Of a stretch of 64,000 nucleotides of DNA, positions 53,494 through 62,384 are shown in pieces. The DNA comes from Arthrobacter sp. CJ23 (GTDB taxonomy: Bacteria; Actinomycetota; Actinomycetes; Actinomycetales; Micrococcaceae). The position numbers and the translations under genes were made by a program. The stretch covers positions 3,906,001-3,970,000 of the forward strand of contig NZ_CP102950.1 in NCBI RefSeq assembly GCF_024741795.1, given 5' to 3'. Positions within the stretch are counted from its first letter, which is position 1; each line of letters begins with the position of its first letter. The notes beneath the pieces are model-generated. The model was not told where the DNA came from. It was given only the letters and a program-made list of their open reading frames with translations, and searched no databases.

Positions 53494-53766
53494 ATGTCCA
53501 CAACTGATGCAGGCCCAGAGCAGGAGCCTGTGGGATGGTTTGCCCTGGCGGCGAAAAGCCACCACGCGCCCTCTGCACGGGACATGGCCCTCGCGTTGTT
53601 TATCGGCCTTCTGGGCGTGCTGCTAGGCCTGTCCCCGTGGCTGGTGAAAGGATGTCGAGTTCCCGGGTTTTATGGCGCTGCGCCTCCGCGACCGCGAGAC
53701 GATGCAGCGTTGCCAGGCTCGGTCTCGGCCGGAACGCGTCGCGTCCGGCGGTCAGAGTGTGGCTGA
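53494..53766 (+). CDS. Possible truncated membrane protein
   Basis: 90-codon frame. The first 55 residues look genuine: EQEPVGWFALAAKSHHAPS, then a membrane segment ALALFIGLLGVLLGLSPWLV. After that the translation becomes Pro/Arg-rich and overlaps the antisense transposase remnant, so the original gene was probably cut off by that insertion near 53650. Confidence 0.35.
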   Translation: MSTTDAGPEQEPVGWFALAAKSHHAPSARDMALALFIGLLGVLLGLSPWLVKGCRVPGFYGAAPPRPRDDAALPGSVSAGTRRVRRSECG

Positions 53767-53870
53767 AGATCAAACGCAGGGATTCCTCCAGCCCGGTACC
53801 GCTGATGCCACCGTTCGAGCGTGCGCCGCCCGATGCCTGTTCCCGGGCGAGTGCCGAGCGGCGACAATCT
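53640..53870 (-). pseudogene. Fragment of an integrase/transposase N-terminal region
   Basis: On the minus strand, RRTLERWHQRYRAGGIPAF and HSDRRTRRVPAETEP form the helix-turn-helix start of a Mu- or IS481-type transposase. They are followed in another frame by RPRPSLATLHRLAVAEAQR. The frameshift and the lack of any catalytic domain show it is a remnant. It truncates the plus-strand frame at 53494. Confidence 0.55.
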
Positions 53871-53885
53871 GCGATGCTGTTCACC

Positions 53886-54284
53886 ATGACGATCACCTTT
53901 GAATGGCGCGGAATGGTTCGGAACGAAGAAATCAACCGGCTGCACGCAGAAGGCTTCGATCATGCACTCGTTGACGCCGATTGGACGGATGTTCTCTCGC
54001 GCCTGAGTCTGGGTTGGGTCACGGCCCGCGACGGCCACGGCCTCGTGGGCTTCGTCAATGTGATCTGGGACGGTCAATTACACGCGTTCATCGAAGACAC
54101 ATTGGTGGCATATAGGGCTCGCCGGCAGGGCATCGGGAAACGACTCATCGCCGTTGCAACCGAGCAATCAAGGGAGGCAGGCTGCGACTGGCTTCATGTT
54201 GACTTCGACGAGCACCTAAAGAGTTTCTACCTGGAGGCATGCGGTTTCCGTCCAACCAATGCTGGTCTCATCCAACTTCGCTAG
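53886..54284 (+). CDS. GNAT-family N-acetyltransferase
   Basis: 132-residue acetyltransferase. The acetyl-CoA loop RRQGIGKRLIAVATEQSREAGC (cited as motif) near residue 80, preceded by the strand HAFIEDTLVAYRARR and followed by HVDFDEHLKSFYLEACGF, is the complete GNAT core. The N-terminal NRLHAEGFDH fits members that modify small molecules or antibiotics, but the substrate is unknown. ATG 53886 or 53874 are both possible; neither has a good ribosome site. The gene stands alone, followed by 334 bp (54285-54618) in which I see no gene or regulatory element. Confidence 0.82.
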   Translation: MTITFEWRGMVRNEEINRLHAEGFDHALVDADWTDVLSRLSLGWVTARDGHGLVGFVNVIWDGQLHAFIEDTLVAYRARRQGIGKRLIAVATEQSREAGCDWLHVDFDEHLKSFYLEACGFRPTNAGLIQLR

Positions 54285-54618
54285 CTTGCAGGGACACCAG
54301 CGACGCCGGACGCTTTAACTGGCTGCCCGTCCGGTGAGCCCCAGAAGGTCAGCGGCGACTGATGGCCGCCCAGTGTTCGAGGCACGACACTCACCGAACA
54401 TTTAAGGATTCCTGGACGGTATGGCGGACCGCCACTCAAGGCTGCGTTTTGGGCAGCCAACTGAGCGCTGGACTTGTGTTGCCGCAGGTGCCTGAAATCT
54501 GAGTGGTTAGGCTCGTGCCAATGTGGAAGGCTTGGGGCATGAACGGCATCCATCACATCAAGCTCTGGGCGGTAGACCGGCCGATGCGCCGGCGAGCTCA
54601 CCGGTCTGGTCCGGAGCA

Positions 54619-55293
54619 GTGACCGCCCCCGATCGCCGCCGGGACACGTCCGAGCATCCTTGGCGCGGGATCGACCTCGGCGTGTACGAGCAGCACATGA
54701 GCGACGCGCGGGTCGGGCAGCTTCAACAGCTCCACCACATCACCGGGGAACAACTCGCGGCGTACCCGTCCCGTACCATCGGGGTGCTGGGGGTCGCGGG
54801 AGGCAACGGACTCGATCTCATCAACCCGGAAACCACGGATGCCGTGTACGGCTACGACATCAACGCCGACTACCTCGACGCATGCGAAGCCCTGTACCAC
54901 GACACCCTCGGGGATCGCCTCCATCTGATCGAGACGAGCATCGACCGTTCCGTGAGGATTGAGCCCGTCGGCCTCCTCATCGCCAACCTCATCGTGGAGT
55001 ACGTCGGCGCCGAAGAATTCGCCGCCTTCGCGGCCGCGAATGCCGGCTCCATCGGCGTGCTGTCATGCGTGATCCAACGCAACGACGCGGCAGGCTTCGT
55101 CAGCTCGACGGACTACGCGTCGTCGTTCGACGCTCTCGCCTCAGTGTCATCGGACATCGACCCCGAGGCGCTGGACTCAGCCATGTCGGATGCAGGGTTT
55201 GCAGCCTTGGGCCGCTGCGAGTACCCCTTGCCGAACGGCAAGACCCTCATCAGGCAGGATTTCCGCCCGACCATAGTCGTGGCCCGACTCTGA
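54619..55293 (+). CDS. Class I SAM-dependent methyltransferase-like protein
   Basis: 224-residue protein. TIGVLGVAGGNGLDLI near residue 53 is the SAM-binding glycine motif I, and AVYGYDINADYLDACEALYHD near 75 carries the acidic residue for the ribose (cited as motifs). LLIANLIVEYVG near 115 is motif IV, with Asn in place of the usual Asp/Pro. The C-terminus is degenerate relative to Methyltransf_11/25. The substrate is unknown. The start is GTG 54619, with GGAG just upstream. No neighbour suggests a pathway. Confidence 0.7.
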   Translation: MTAPDRRRDTSEHPWRGIDLGVYEQHMSDARVGQLQQLHHITGEQLAAYPSRTIGVLGVAGGNGLDLINPETTDAVYGYDINADYLDACEALYHDTLGDRLHLIETSIDRSVRIEPVGLLIANLIVEYVGAEEFAAFAAANAGSIGVLSCVIQRNDAAGFVSSTDYASSFDALASVSSDIDPEALDSAMSDAGFAALGRCEYPLPNGKTLIRQDFRPTIVVARL

Positions 55294-55366
55294 TTCCAGC
55301 CAGCCCCGTCCTTAACTCACTCACCTCATGGAGGGCATCGACCCGAGAGTAGGGGACGAAGAACGG

Positions 55367-55702
55367 TCAGAGCCAGGCAGGGAGGGTTGATGCCAGCGCG
55401 ACGTGGACGGCGGTTCCGCCGAGGACGCTGACGACGGCGTTACGTCGCCAGAGGTGAAGACCTGCAGTGACGATGAACCCTGCGGCGATCGCGGCGGTCG
55501 CCGGCGTGAAGGCCGGCGGGACGTGCCGCACCGTGTAGAACACCAGGATGGTCATGATGCCGACAGGCATGTTCTCGTTGAGGTACGGCAGCAGGGCGCT
55601 GTGGCGGATCGGGGCGAGCAGGGCGAACGGGGCAGCCCTTAACGTCCACGTGACGGCCGAGCTGATCAGGACGGCGGCAAGGATGTAGGCCGGCTCAGGC
55701 AT
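55367..55702 (-). CDS. azlD: AzlD-family branched-chain amino acid exporter subunit
   Basis: 111-residue membrane protein with four hydrophobic segments. TWTLRAAPFALLAPIR near 17 and YLNENMPVGIMTILVFY near 40 (cited as motifs) are typical of the small AzlD/BrnE partner. It overlaps azlC by 8 bp and should form with it a two-subunit exporter of branched-chain amino acids (also methionine in BrnFE). The start ATG 55702 lies within the end of azlC. Confidence 0.88.
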   Translation of the reverse strand: MPEPAYILAAVLISSAVTWTLRAAPFALLAPIRHSALLPYLNENMPVGIMTILVFYTVRHVPPAFTPATAAIAAGFIVTAGLHLWRRNAVVSVLGGTAVHVALASTLPAWL

Positions 55703-56438
55703 GGGAAGTCTTCTTCTGCTGGAGGGCATAGCGCACAAGCAGGAATGCCACGAACATGGCCATGGCGGCGACGAGCATTCCCTCGCCAAAAACCACATAG
55801 CCGGCCAGTGCACAGCAGAGAGCGATGACCGGGAGCGGGATACTCCGGCGGACGCGGTAAGCATCGAGGCCGAGGACCAGGAAAAATGCGGTGAGGGCGA
55901 AGTCGAGGCCCACAACCCCTTCCGGGATGAAGGTTCCGCCGAGCGCGCCGGCGGTGACCCCGCCCACCCAGGCGACTTGGAAGCAGGCCTGGATGGCGAG
56001 GATTCGGCGCCGGCTCCACGTCTGCGCCTCAGGGGATGTCGTCAGGGCCCACGCCTCGTCAGTGAGGGTGAATGTGCTGTAGACCTTGGCGCCGCGGCCG
56101 TGCACGCGGTGCAAGGGGAACGAGAGGGCGTAGAAGACGTGCCGGAAGTTGACCAGGAACGCGGTCGCTGCGATCGACGCCAGCGGGGCTAGGGTGACCA
56201 CCATTCCCAGGATGAGGAATTCGAGGGAGCCGGCGAAAATCACGGTCGCGAACACCGGTGCCCACCACCAGTCCAGGGGCGACTGTGCCACCACCACGCC
56301 GAAGGCGACGCCCATCGGCAGTGCAGCCAGGAGCGCAGGGAAGGACGCTCGGATGGCCAGCCGGACATCCCCCGGAGCGGCAGGGGCCGCGGCGCATCCG
56401 GCCGCGGGAAGCACACTCTGCGAGGTATTTTCGGTCAT
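55695..56438 (-). CDS. azlC: AzlC-family branched-chain amino acid exporter subunit
   Basis: 247-residue membrane protein, the large subunit of an AzlCD/BrnFE exporter. ASFPALLAALPMGVAFGVV near 32, IFAGSLEFLILGM near 68 and NFRHVFYALSFPLHRV near 96 are family hallmarks (the last marks the conserved loop). ATG 56438 begins the known N-terminus; an ATG at 56468 would add ten residues. The gene diverges from an Lrp regulator with 62 bp between, the same arrangement as brnFE-lrp in Corynebacterium, so it is likely activated by that regulator when branched-chain amino acids accumulate. Confidence 0.92.
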   Translation of the reverse strand: MTENTSQSVLPAAGCAAAPAAPGDVRLAIRASFPALLAALPMGVAFGVVVAQSPLDWWWAPVFATVIFAGSLEFLILGMVVTLAPLASIAATAFLVNFRHVFYALSFPLHRVHGRGAKVYSTFTLTDEAWALTTSPEAQTWSRRRILAIQACFQVAWVGGVTAGALGGTFIPEGVVGLDFALTAFFLVLGLDAYRVRRSIPLPVIALCCALAGYVVFGEGMLVAAMAMFVAFLLVRYALQQKKTSHA

Positions 56439-56500
56439 GAAGCAATCGTAGAGAGATTTGATGAGCATATGGTTGCTAATCTGCGCTGTATTCTCGTCTT

Positions 56501-56959
56501 ATGAGCAATCAAAGAAAGCTCGATGCCGTGGATCGAGAAATCATATTGCAGCTCTCCAAAGATGGGCGTTTGACCAACCTCGAACTGGCCCGCCGGGTGG
56601 GCCTCACGCCCGCACCGTGCCTGCGGCGGGTCCAACGGCTGGAAGACGACGGGGTAATCGCCGGATACCGGGCGGTTATCGACCCAGCGGCCGCGGGAAG
56701 GGGCTTCTGCGTCATCATGTCGGTCGAGATCACCATGACCAACCGGCAGACGGTCGAGGATTTCGAAACAGCCGTCGCAGCGCTTGACGAAGTGACGGAG
56801 GTCCGGCGGGTGTACGGCGTGCCGGATTACATCGTCAGGGTGGACGTCGCGGATGGCAACGAGTACGAACGCTTCCAGACCCAGAAGATGACAAAACTCC
56901 CCGGGATCCACCGCATTATTTCGCATCCAACAATGAAGGTGATCAAGAGCCTGGACTGA
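56501..56959 (+). CDS. Lrp/AsnC-family regulator
   Basis: 152-residue regulator: HTH at 8-60 (LDAVDREIILQLSKDGRLTNLELARRVGL, cited in part) and an RAM ligand-binding domain at about 70-145 with EVRRVYGVPDYIVRVDVAD. It is divergent from azlCD, which it probably activates in response to leucine, isoleucine, valine or methionine, as Lrp does for brnFE. A hairpin terminator follows its stop at 39 bp. Confidence 0.93.
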   Translation: MSNQRKLDAVDREIILQLSKDGRLTNLELARRVGLTPAPCLRRVQRLEDDGVIAGYRAVIDPAAAGRGFCVIMSVEITMTNRQTVEDFETAVAALDEVTEVRRVYGVPDYIVRVDVADGNEYERFQTQKMTKLPGIHRIISHPTMKVIKSLD

Positions 56960-56997
56960 GCCTCTGACATCAGCTGAAGAGGACAACCGCCTCCTAC

Positions 56998-57030
56998 CCG
57001 CCGCGACCCGTGAGACATGGGTCGCGGCGG
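56998..57030 (+). terminator. Terminator of the Lrp gene
   Basis: CCGCCGCGACCC and GGGTCGCGGCGG (12-bp perfect stem, 9-nt loop), followed by TATCGCTTTTC. A complete intrinsic terminator for the plus strand. Confidence 0.85.
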
Positions 57031-57071
57031 TATCGCTTTTCAACCATTTAGGACACGTTAGGCGGCCGGGC

Positions 57072-58013
57072 TCAGCGGGCCGGGACCAGAACCACCTCGA
57101 ATTCGGTGGCGCCGGGGGTGAAGAACTTCGCGTTGACCACGGCGAGCGTATTGCCCAACAGGGCCGCCGTCGTCGGGGTCTGGAAGTCGGCGCTCTCGAT
57201 AACGCCCTGCATCACGCCGGAGGAGAGATCGGGCGCGAGGGTGAAGCGGCTGACCTGGTTGAGCCCGTTCTGCACGGCCCAGAGGGTGCTGCCTTGGACG
57301 GTGATGCCGTCGACGAAGGGGACGCTGACTCCGGCGATGGCTGCGCTGGCGCCGGTGGCGGGGTCCACCGTGTAGAGCGCGCCGTTGCCCGAATGCGCCA
57401 CGATGAGGGTGCTGCCGCCGGCGGCCGCGGCGATGCCGTTGAGGTTGAACGCGGAGGAGGTGTTGGCGGCCGGACCGCTCAGGGTGAGGGTCTCGACGTC
57501 GCCCAGCTCACCGTGCTGGCCGACCGGCACGAAGTACAGTTCACCGCGGGCAGAGTTGGTGAACCATGCGCCGTCCGGGGTCAGGGTGACATCGTTGATG
57601 AAGCCGCCCAGTGTGGTCAGCTGGTAGTCGGCCACTGCGGCTCCGGTGTCCGTGTTGTAGACGTAGCCATGGCCGGTGCCGCCGCCTGCCACGAACAGCA
57701 GGCTGTTGCGCAGGTCGGTGGTCATCCCGACGGCGGCCCTGCCGGCCGGGGCGTCGATGAACAGTTGGGCGGTGCCGGCGCGGATGTCGCCGCGGTAGAT
57801 GTCGCCGAGGATGAGGTCCCCGGCGTAGAAGGTACTCCCGCGCCCGGGGGCGATGCCTTCGGCGCCGGTGGCGCCCGTCAGCTCAATGAGCGACTGGGCA
57901 GTGGGCGGCTTGGCGGTGGCGAGTGGAGCGGGGATGAACAGGGCCGCCAGCGCAATGAACGCGATGGCTGTGCGGCGAAATGCTTGTGCTGGATTCTGGG
58001 TTCTGCGGCGCAT
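57072..58013 (-). CDS. Secreted beta-propeller (SMP-30/NHL-like) protein
   Basis: 313-residue exported protein. A signal peptide with an Arg-rich start (MRRRTQ, then AFRRTAIAFIALAALF) is cleaved near LATA-KP (about 35). The mature part is made of about six repeats of 40-45 residues with motifs such as GAWFTNSARGELYFVP and TLIVAHSGNGALYTVDPATG, the pattern of six-bladed propellers like SMP-30/gluconolactonase. No metal-binding Glu/Asn/Asp set could be verified, so catalysis is uncertain. ATG 58013 starts the signal peptide; the frame opens 12 codons earlier. It is transcribed alone. Confidence 0.75.
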   Translation of the reverse strand: MRRRTQNPAQAFRRTAIAFIALAALFIPAPLATAKPPTAQSLIELTGATGAEGIAPGRGSTFYAGDLILGDIYRGDIRAGTAQLFIDAPAGRAAVGMTTDLRNSLLFVAGGGTGHGYVYNTDTGAAVADYQLTTLGGFINDVTLTPDGAWFTNSARGELYFVPVGQHGELGDVETLTLSGPAANTSSAFNLNGIAAAAGGSTLIVAHSGNGALYTVDPATGASAAIAGVSVPFVDGITVQGSTLWAVQNGLNQVSRFTLAPDLSSGVMQGVIESADFQTPTTAALLGNTLAVVNAKFFTPGATEFEVVLVPAR

Positions 58014-58172
58014 GACGCTCCCTTGGTAGGGCTTTTCCGCGCGGGGCAATAGGCGGGGAGCTCCGCACGATTGTCCTGTAATTCTAGGGAGGTGCGGGGG
58101 TGGTGGGTAGAGGGTTGGGGACGGGTGGGGACGCTCAGCTGTCCGAGGCGGGCGCGCCGTGGAACACGCTAA

Positions 58173-59297
58173 CTACAGGTAGATCGCAATCGGGATTACT
58201 TTCAAGACTGGTGGGACCAAACCCAATTTCAGCGATGCATCAAATTGGCCATCCTGCGTAAGCGCATCAAGTCGTTCCGTCAAGTCGTCGAGCATTGACT
58301 GCCGCATGCGGTTGAGGAACTTATTCCGGCTCAGAATTGACACCGGCTCCATGCTGATCTCGGCAATCTTGCCCAAGACCCTAAAGGTCCCGTCGAGTAT
58401 TCTGTCTTTGTCTTGATTCAAGAAATATTCCGTGTCACATATAGTCACTGCTGTTACTGACGATTTGTCAATCCCTCTGATGGTCCCGAAGTATTCACGC
58501 GTCGTTTCGTTTCTGAAGTCTTGACGGACCGCCACTGTCGCTGCAGCGGCAAGCTCAGCCTTGGAATCAGCTTCGATGCTCACCTTCATGGCAAATGCCT
58601 GCCGCGCTTCGTGCGATGAGTCAAAATCAAAAGCCTCAAGCGCATCCGTCTTGTGCCTGTGTTTGACTATGGCGGCAACGAGTTCCGGCGTGGCTAGATC
58701 GAGGATGCTGTTCACTTCGTTGGGCTCGAATGAAGCCGAGAACTCTACGAACACCCCCGACCTCAACTGGTCAAGGGTGTTCGCGCCCGCAACCTTGAAT
58801 ACGAGCCCACGTTCATCCAGGGCCGCTCGCACGTTATGTAGGTAATTCGCCTGAGTAAACAAGAACTTCTGGTGTTGGCGCTGCTCGTTCTTGTCCTCGG
58901 AGCCGCCTCTGGTCCTAGCCTCGGCATCGACGTGAGCAGAGGCATCCGGAATGAAGGGGAGCTTGAGACCGAATTTGGCACCACCGTTTATCCCCGCTTC
59001 GGTTGTTCGTTGCCGCATTCCGGCGTTGAAAGTCTCCGCAAACTCTTCCACAGGGAGACCAATTGCAAAGAGCTGTTGGAGCAAGGCTGAGACATACTCT
59101 GGATTCTGGTAGATGACAAGGCCAAAGACGTCATTTTCGTCAGGCAGAGGATGCGTCGCAAGCTCCTGCGCATAGCCGGAAACGGTTCGCCTTTGCACGT
59201 CCAATCTCTTTGCTATCTCGTCAAGGCTTAGCCCCTGCTTAAGCATTCGATCTGTTTGTCGAAGTCGTCCTTCGCGTGTGCCCTGAGCCCCGGTCAT
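58173..59297 (-). CDS. HTH-containing protein of unknown function (possibly DUF6414-like)
   Basis: 374-residue soluble protein. Residues 10-45 form a helix-turn-helix (MLKQGLSLDEIAKRLDVQRRTVSGY, cited in part). The rest is unassigned: YVSALLQQLFAIGLPVEEF near 70, a charged linker near 125-145, FVEFSASFEPNEVNSILDLATPELV near 190 (cited in part) and an Ala/Lys-rich helix near 240. The pattern of an N-terminal strand and a later SFEPNE-type segment recalls DUF6414 proteins of mobile and defence regions, but I am not sure. Lower GC than the genome. A promoter with TAGGAT 6 nt before the ATG suggests a leaderless transcript. Confidence 0.55.
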   Translation of the reverse strand: MTGAQGTREGRLRQTDRMLKQGLSLDEIAKRLDVQRRTVSGYAQELATHPLPDENDVFGLVIYQNPEYVSALLQQLFAIGLPVEEFAETFNAGMRQRTTEAGINGGAKFGLKLPFIPDASAHVDAEARTRGGSEDKNEQRQHQKFLFTQANYLHNVRAALDERGLVFKVAGANTLDQLRSGVFVEFSASFEPNEVNSILDLATPELVAAIVKHRHKTDALEAFDFDSSHEARQAFAMKVSIEADSKAELAAAATVAVRQDFRNETTREYFGTIRGIDKSSVTAVTICDTEYFLNQDKDRILDGTFRVLGKIAEISMEPVSILSRNKFLNRMRQSMLDDLTERLDALTQDGQFDASLKLGLVPPVLKVIPIAIYL

Positions 59298-59303
59298 TGA
59301 GTC

Positions 59304-59331
59304 ATCCTAGCTGATGCAGGTATCCGCACAA
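59304..59331 (-). promoter_or_regulatory. Leaderless-type promoter of the HTH-protein gene
   Basis: On the minus strand TTGTGC (59326-59331), a 16-bp spacer and TAGGAT (59304-59309) form a good -35/-10 pair. Only 6 nt separate the -10 box from the ATG at 59297, which places the transcription start at or next to the start codon. Confidence 0.5.
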
Positions 59332-59460
59332 ATGGGAGCCGCATCCACGCATCTCAGGCTATTGCCGCGGACTGCAAACCTACTCATGGCTCGTGCGATA
59401 GCTGGGATTTGAGGAGAAAGCCAAGCCCTCGGGTCTTTGATGGATCCGACATCTGCAGAC

Positions 59461-61872
59461 CTACATCCCGTCGATTGCTGGATGCATCGCCAGGCGCTTG
59501 AGAACTTCTCCAGCTGCTCTCCGCAACACTCGTGCTGGACGAAGGCTTGCAATGGACGACACTTCTTCAACAATCTGCTGGTCGTAGTTCCACCCTTGTT
59601 CTGCCGCCCGTTGCAGTCCATGAAGTGTCCGCAATGGAATCCGAATGCCGTCTGCCTGCAAGAGGGATAGTAGGCGTCGGCTGGCGATGGCGGTCATGCT
59701 GGACTGCGAACCCCCAATTTCGGCAAGGCCCTTGCCCGCCAATGCCCGGACTTCCGGCGATGCATCCGTTGTCAATTGAAGGAGCACGACCTGGCCCCAT
59801 TCCTCGTCATGGAAGGACTGAGCAACCATAGGAACAGCCAGGCATGCCGCGCTTCGACTCCGCTTGCTGCCCCCAGAAAGCTCAGTTATGGCGCCAACGG
59901 CTTCATCACGCTCAAGGCATCCCAATGCCGCCCCCAGTCGAATTGCTTCTGCAAAGTGGGGCAGCACTTCGTCTGCGAATGGATGGTCTCGGAATACTGA
60001 ATTGATGACATTGGACCAGTCTGAAACGAGATTCTTCCGGGCAGATTCGGGTAGCAGTTCAATGTGGTACGACATCCGATCAAGCGCGCCAGCTTTGAAA
60101 TACCCGTCGACGGCATCATCCGTCACCAAGTTCGTAACTCCGTTCCACACCTCGGGCACATCGAAACGCACCGCGAGACTCACGCCCAAAGAACCGGAAT
60201 CGTACCCCCCCACCGACATTCCACCTGTTCGGGAATCTCGCCGAACCGCTTCCATTGCCTCCAAGGCGGCGGCAACCGCTCGTTCCAACACTTGTGCCGG
60301 GACCGGTTCCGTCTCGGAATGATGATTCAGAATGTACGTCGCGACTTCAAGGTCAGACAACCCCTCATGTATTTGCTGAAGGGACGCACCGCCAATCACT
60401 GCAGCTTGCGCGGCAAGCTCTTTTGCCGTCCCGTCGTTGAGTCGCGCTTCGCCCCAAGTCCTCCATGCTTCCTTGGTCGAAGTTGAAACACTGTCCCAGT
60501 TAATTTCCTCTAGAAGGGCCTGAAGAGTGTTCTCCAGGATTCGGACATCTGGTGAGTCGCGCAGGATTTCGATGGCTTCGCAGGCTACGTGCTCATCGGC
60601 TCCGCTATCCGCAAGAAGCCTCGTTATGGCGCCCCATAATGCCCTTTCGTCCTGGAAGCTCCTCCGCTCAGTCGACCGCAAAAGACTGAACGCAGCGTCG
60701 AGTCCAAGACGAAGCTCAGTTTCGCCCAAGAAGTTGGCCGCCGAAGAGACTGTTATGAGATCTGATCCGGCAACTCTCGAAGGGAACGATGAGCGCCCGA
60801 CGATAACGCGAGCCTCTTCCGCCAACGCCTTGCTTGGCCCACGAGACTGAACGTTTTGTATTGCGACCTCCAAAGCCTCCCTGTCTTCGGTCAGGCGCAA
60901 GAGCCTCAGTGCATCTTGTACGGCAGATGCGTCGGTACCCTCGATGAGTAATCTTGCCTGTGCAAGCCCGAGTCGGCAGCGATGGATCTCATGTGGGTTC
61001 GCAGAAAGTTCAGCAGCAAGCAGGCTGCTCCACGCTGCGTGCAACGCTGGGTGGCCAGAAGACATAATCGCCTTCCTTGGCCGCGCACCCATTTCGTCCA
61101 AGTAACGCTGGTTTACGAGCTCCCGGTCTCTCTGCCCCGCTTGCGACAGGATCCGCGTGTCCGGCCACGAAATACGCGACCGCACCACATCGACCCATTT
61201 TTCCCCGTCGATATCCTCGATGATTGATTCCATCATCCTGAAATGGTTCCGAATCGCATCCAAAACATCTCGTTGCACGACACTCGAAGACCAAGTAACG
61301 CCCCTAGATACTTCGAAGGTTTCCCAGAGGCCAGAAGAAAGTTTGAAACCATTGAGATTGCTCAGAGTCCGCCGAACAGCATCGAAATCCCTCATCTCAT
61401 TTTCCCGAACAGCCAGTTGGATGAGCAGCGCTTTCCGCACTAGGCTCTGGCTCCTACTTTCCTCAAGGGAATCGGAATATCGAATCAAGTCCCTCAACCC
61501 ACTCACAGCTAGTTCAGGTTCGTCTAATTCAACTTGGGCAACACTAGCGAATATGGCGGCGGCTGCGCGAGCCCCGAAGGGAAGGGATACATCTTCGCTA
61601 AACTTCCACAAGAGTGCGGCACCTCGCCCGATGGTAGATTCCATCACTGACGTGTTTGCTGCCTCGACAAGTTGCAGTACCCAATCGGACGATTCAGGAG
61701 CCAAAACATCCCGATACCTCTCGTAATCGTCGGTGCGAAGTTGGCTAACCAGGCCAAGTAGCCCCGGACCATCCACCACTTCCCGGGAGAAGTTCGGATG
61801 CGGTGACACTGCCCACGGAGCCATAACGGCACATACCCAAGCTGGCTGAATTAGATGTCCCGTGCGTTCCAT
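59461..61872 (-). CDS. Large helical-repeat protein of unknown function
   Basis: 803-residue soluble protein, almost all alpha-helical, with HEAT-like pairs of helices (for example TDASPEVRALAGKGLAEIGG near 725 and SLRPARVLRRAAGEVLKRLA near 780). No catalytic motif is seen. The N-terminal 90 residues differ, with LIQPAWVCAVMAPWAVSPHPNFSREV (cited in part). ATG 61872 follows AGGAGG at 7 nt and overlaps the upstream gene by 22 bp, so it is the last gene of a three-gene operon. Such repeat proteins act as scaffolds or sensors. The lower GC and the genes around it suggest acquired DNA and a possible defence role. Confidence 0.6.
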   Translation of the reverse strand: MERTGHLIQPAWVCAVMAPWAVSPHPNFSREVVDGPGLLGLVSQLRTDDYERYRDVLAPESSDWVLQLVEAANTSVMESTIGRGAALLWKFSEDVSLPFGARAAAAIFASVAQVELDEPELAVSGLRDLIRYSDSLEESRSQSLVRKALLIQLAVRENEMRDFDAVRRTLSNLNGFKLSSGLWETFEVSRGVTWSSSVVQRDVLDAIRNHFRMMESIIEDIDGEKWVDVVRSRISWPDTRILSQAGQRDRELVNQRYLDEMGARPRKAIMSSGHPALHAAWSSLLAAELSANPHEIHRCRLGLAQARLLIEGTDASAVQDALRLLRLTEDREALEVAIQNVQSRGPSKALAEEARVIVGRSSFPSRVAGSDLITVSSAANFLGETELRLGLDAAFSLLRSTERRSFQDERALWGAITRLLADSGADEHVACEAIEILRDSPDVRILENTLQALLEEINWDSVSTSTKEAWRTWGEARLNDGTAKELAAQAAVIGGASLQQIHEGLSDLEVATYILNHHSETEPVPAQVLERAVAAALEAMEAVRRDSRTGGMSVGGYDSGSLGVSLAVRFDVPEVWNGVTNLVTDDAVDGYFKAGALDRMSYHIELLPESARKNLVSDWSNVINSVFRDHPFADEVLPHFAEAIRLGAALGCLERDEAVGAITELSGGSKRSRSAACLAVPMVAQSFHDEEWGQVVLLQLTTDASPEVRALAGKGLAEIGGSQSSMTAIASRRLLSLLQADGIRIPLRTLHGLQRAAEQGWNYDQQIVEEVSSIASLRPARVLRRAAGEVLKRLAMHPAIDGM

Positions 61873-62384
61873 CCGCCGGCCTCCTCATAAAGGGATTTTT
61901 CGAATACCTGCTTTTGTTCGGAAGGCAGAGCCATCCCATGCTCAATCATTGTCTGCAGAATCAGGTTCTCAACTTGCGTTCTAAGACTATCGATGGTGTA
62001 TACGCGCAAAATGTGGCGCTGCTTACCAATGTCACCAAGAGTCTGATTTGCAAGAGTTTGAACTTGCTTCTCAGAAACTTTTGGAAAGGCTGCCCTATCG
62101 CATGAGACGAGAACTATTCGCGAATTCTGGGAAGGCGGCCAATTTTGTAATGAATTCCCTATTGAACCGTCTTTAGCGATCTTCTTGTGCCAATTGGCTT
62201 CGTAGGCCAAGAAGTGAACATCAGATTCAACATCGTCCTTGTCGGAGAACTCCCGAATCGGCGTAGTGGGATTATTCAATCGGGAAACGGTATCACGCCA
62301 AACTGCTTCCCATCTGGGATTCATAGTCAGTAACGGAATCCATCTGACAACCAGCGCCTCCGGAGCGTAGCCTCCAGAATTCAA
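61851..62384 (-). CDS. Unknown protein, middle gene of the helical-repeat operon
   Basis: 177-residue soluble protein, not recognised. The start is TTG 62384, overlapping the previous stop by 4 bp; an ATG 20 codons in lacks a ribosome site. Features: WRDTVSRLNNPTTPIREF, then FLAYEANWHKKIAKDGSIG and a hydrophobic strand SRIVLVSCDRAAFP followed by long helices. The Asp/Glu-rich DKDDVESDVHFLAYEANWHKK patch could be an active site, but no family pattern is evident. Its tight coupling on both sides says it works with the membrane protein and the repeat protein. Confidence 0.55.
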   Translation of the reverse strand: MNSGGYAPEALVVRWIPLLTMNPRWEAVWRDTVSRLNNPTTPIREFSDKDDVESDVHFLAYEANWHKKIAKDGSIGNSLQNWPPSQNSRIVLVSCDRAAFPKVSEKQVQTLANQTLGDIGKQRHILRVYTIDSLRTQVENLILQTMIEHGMALPSEQKQVFEKSLYEEAGGWNARDI

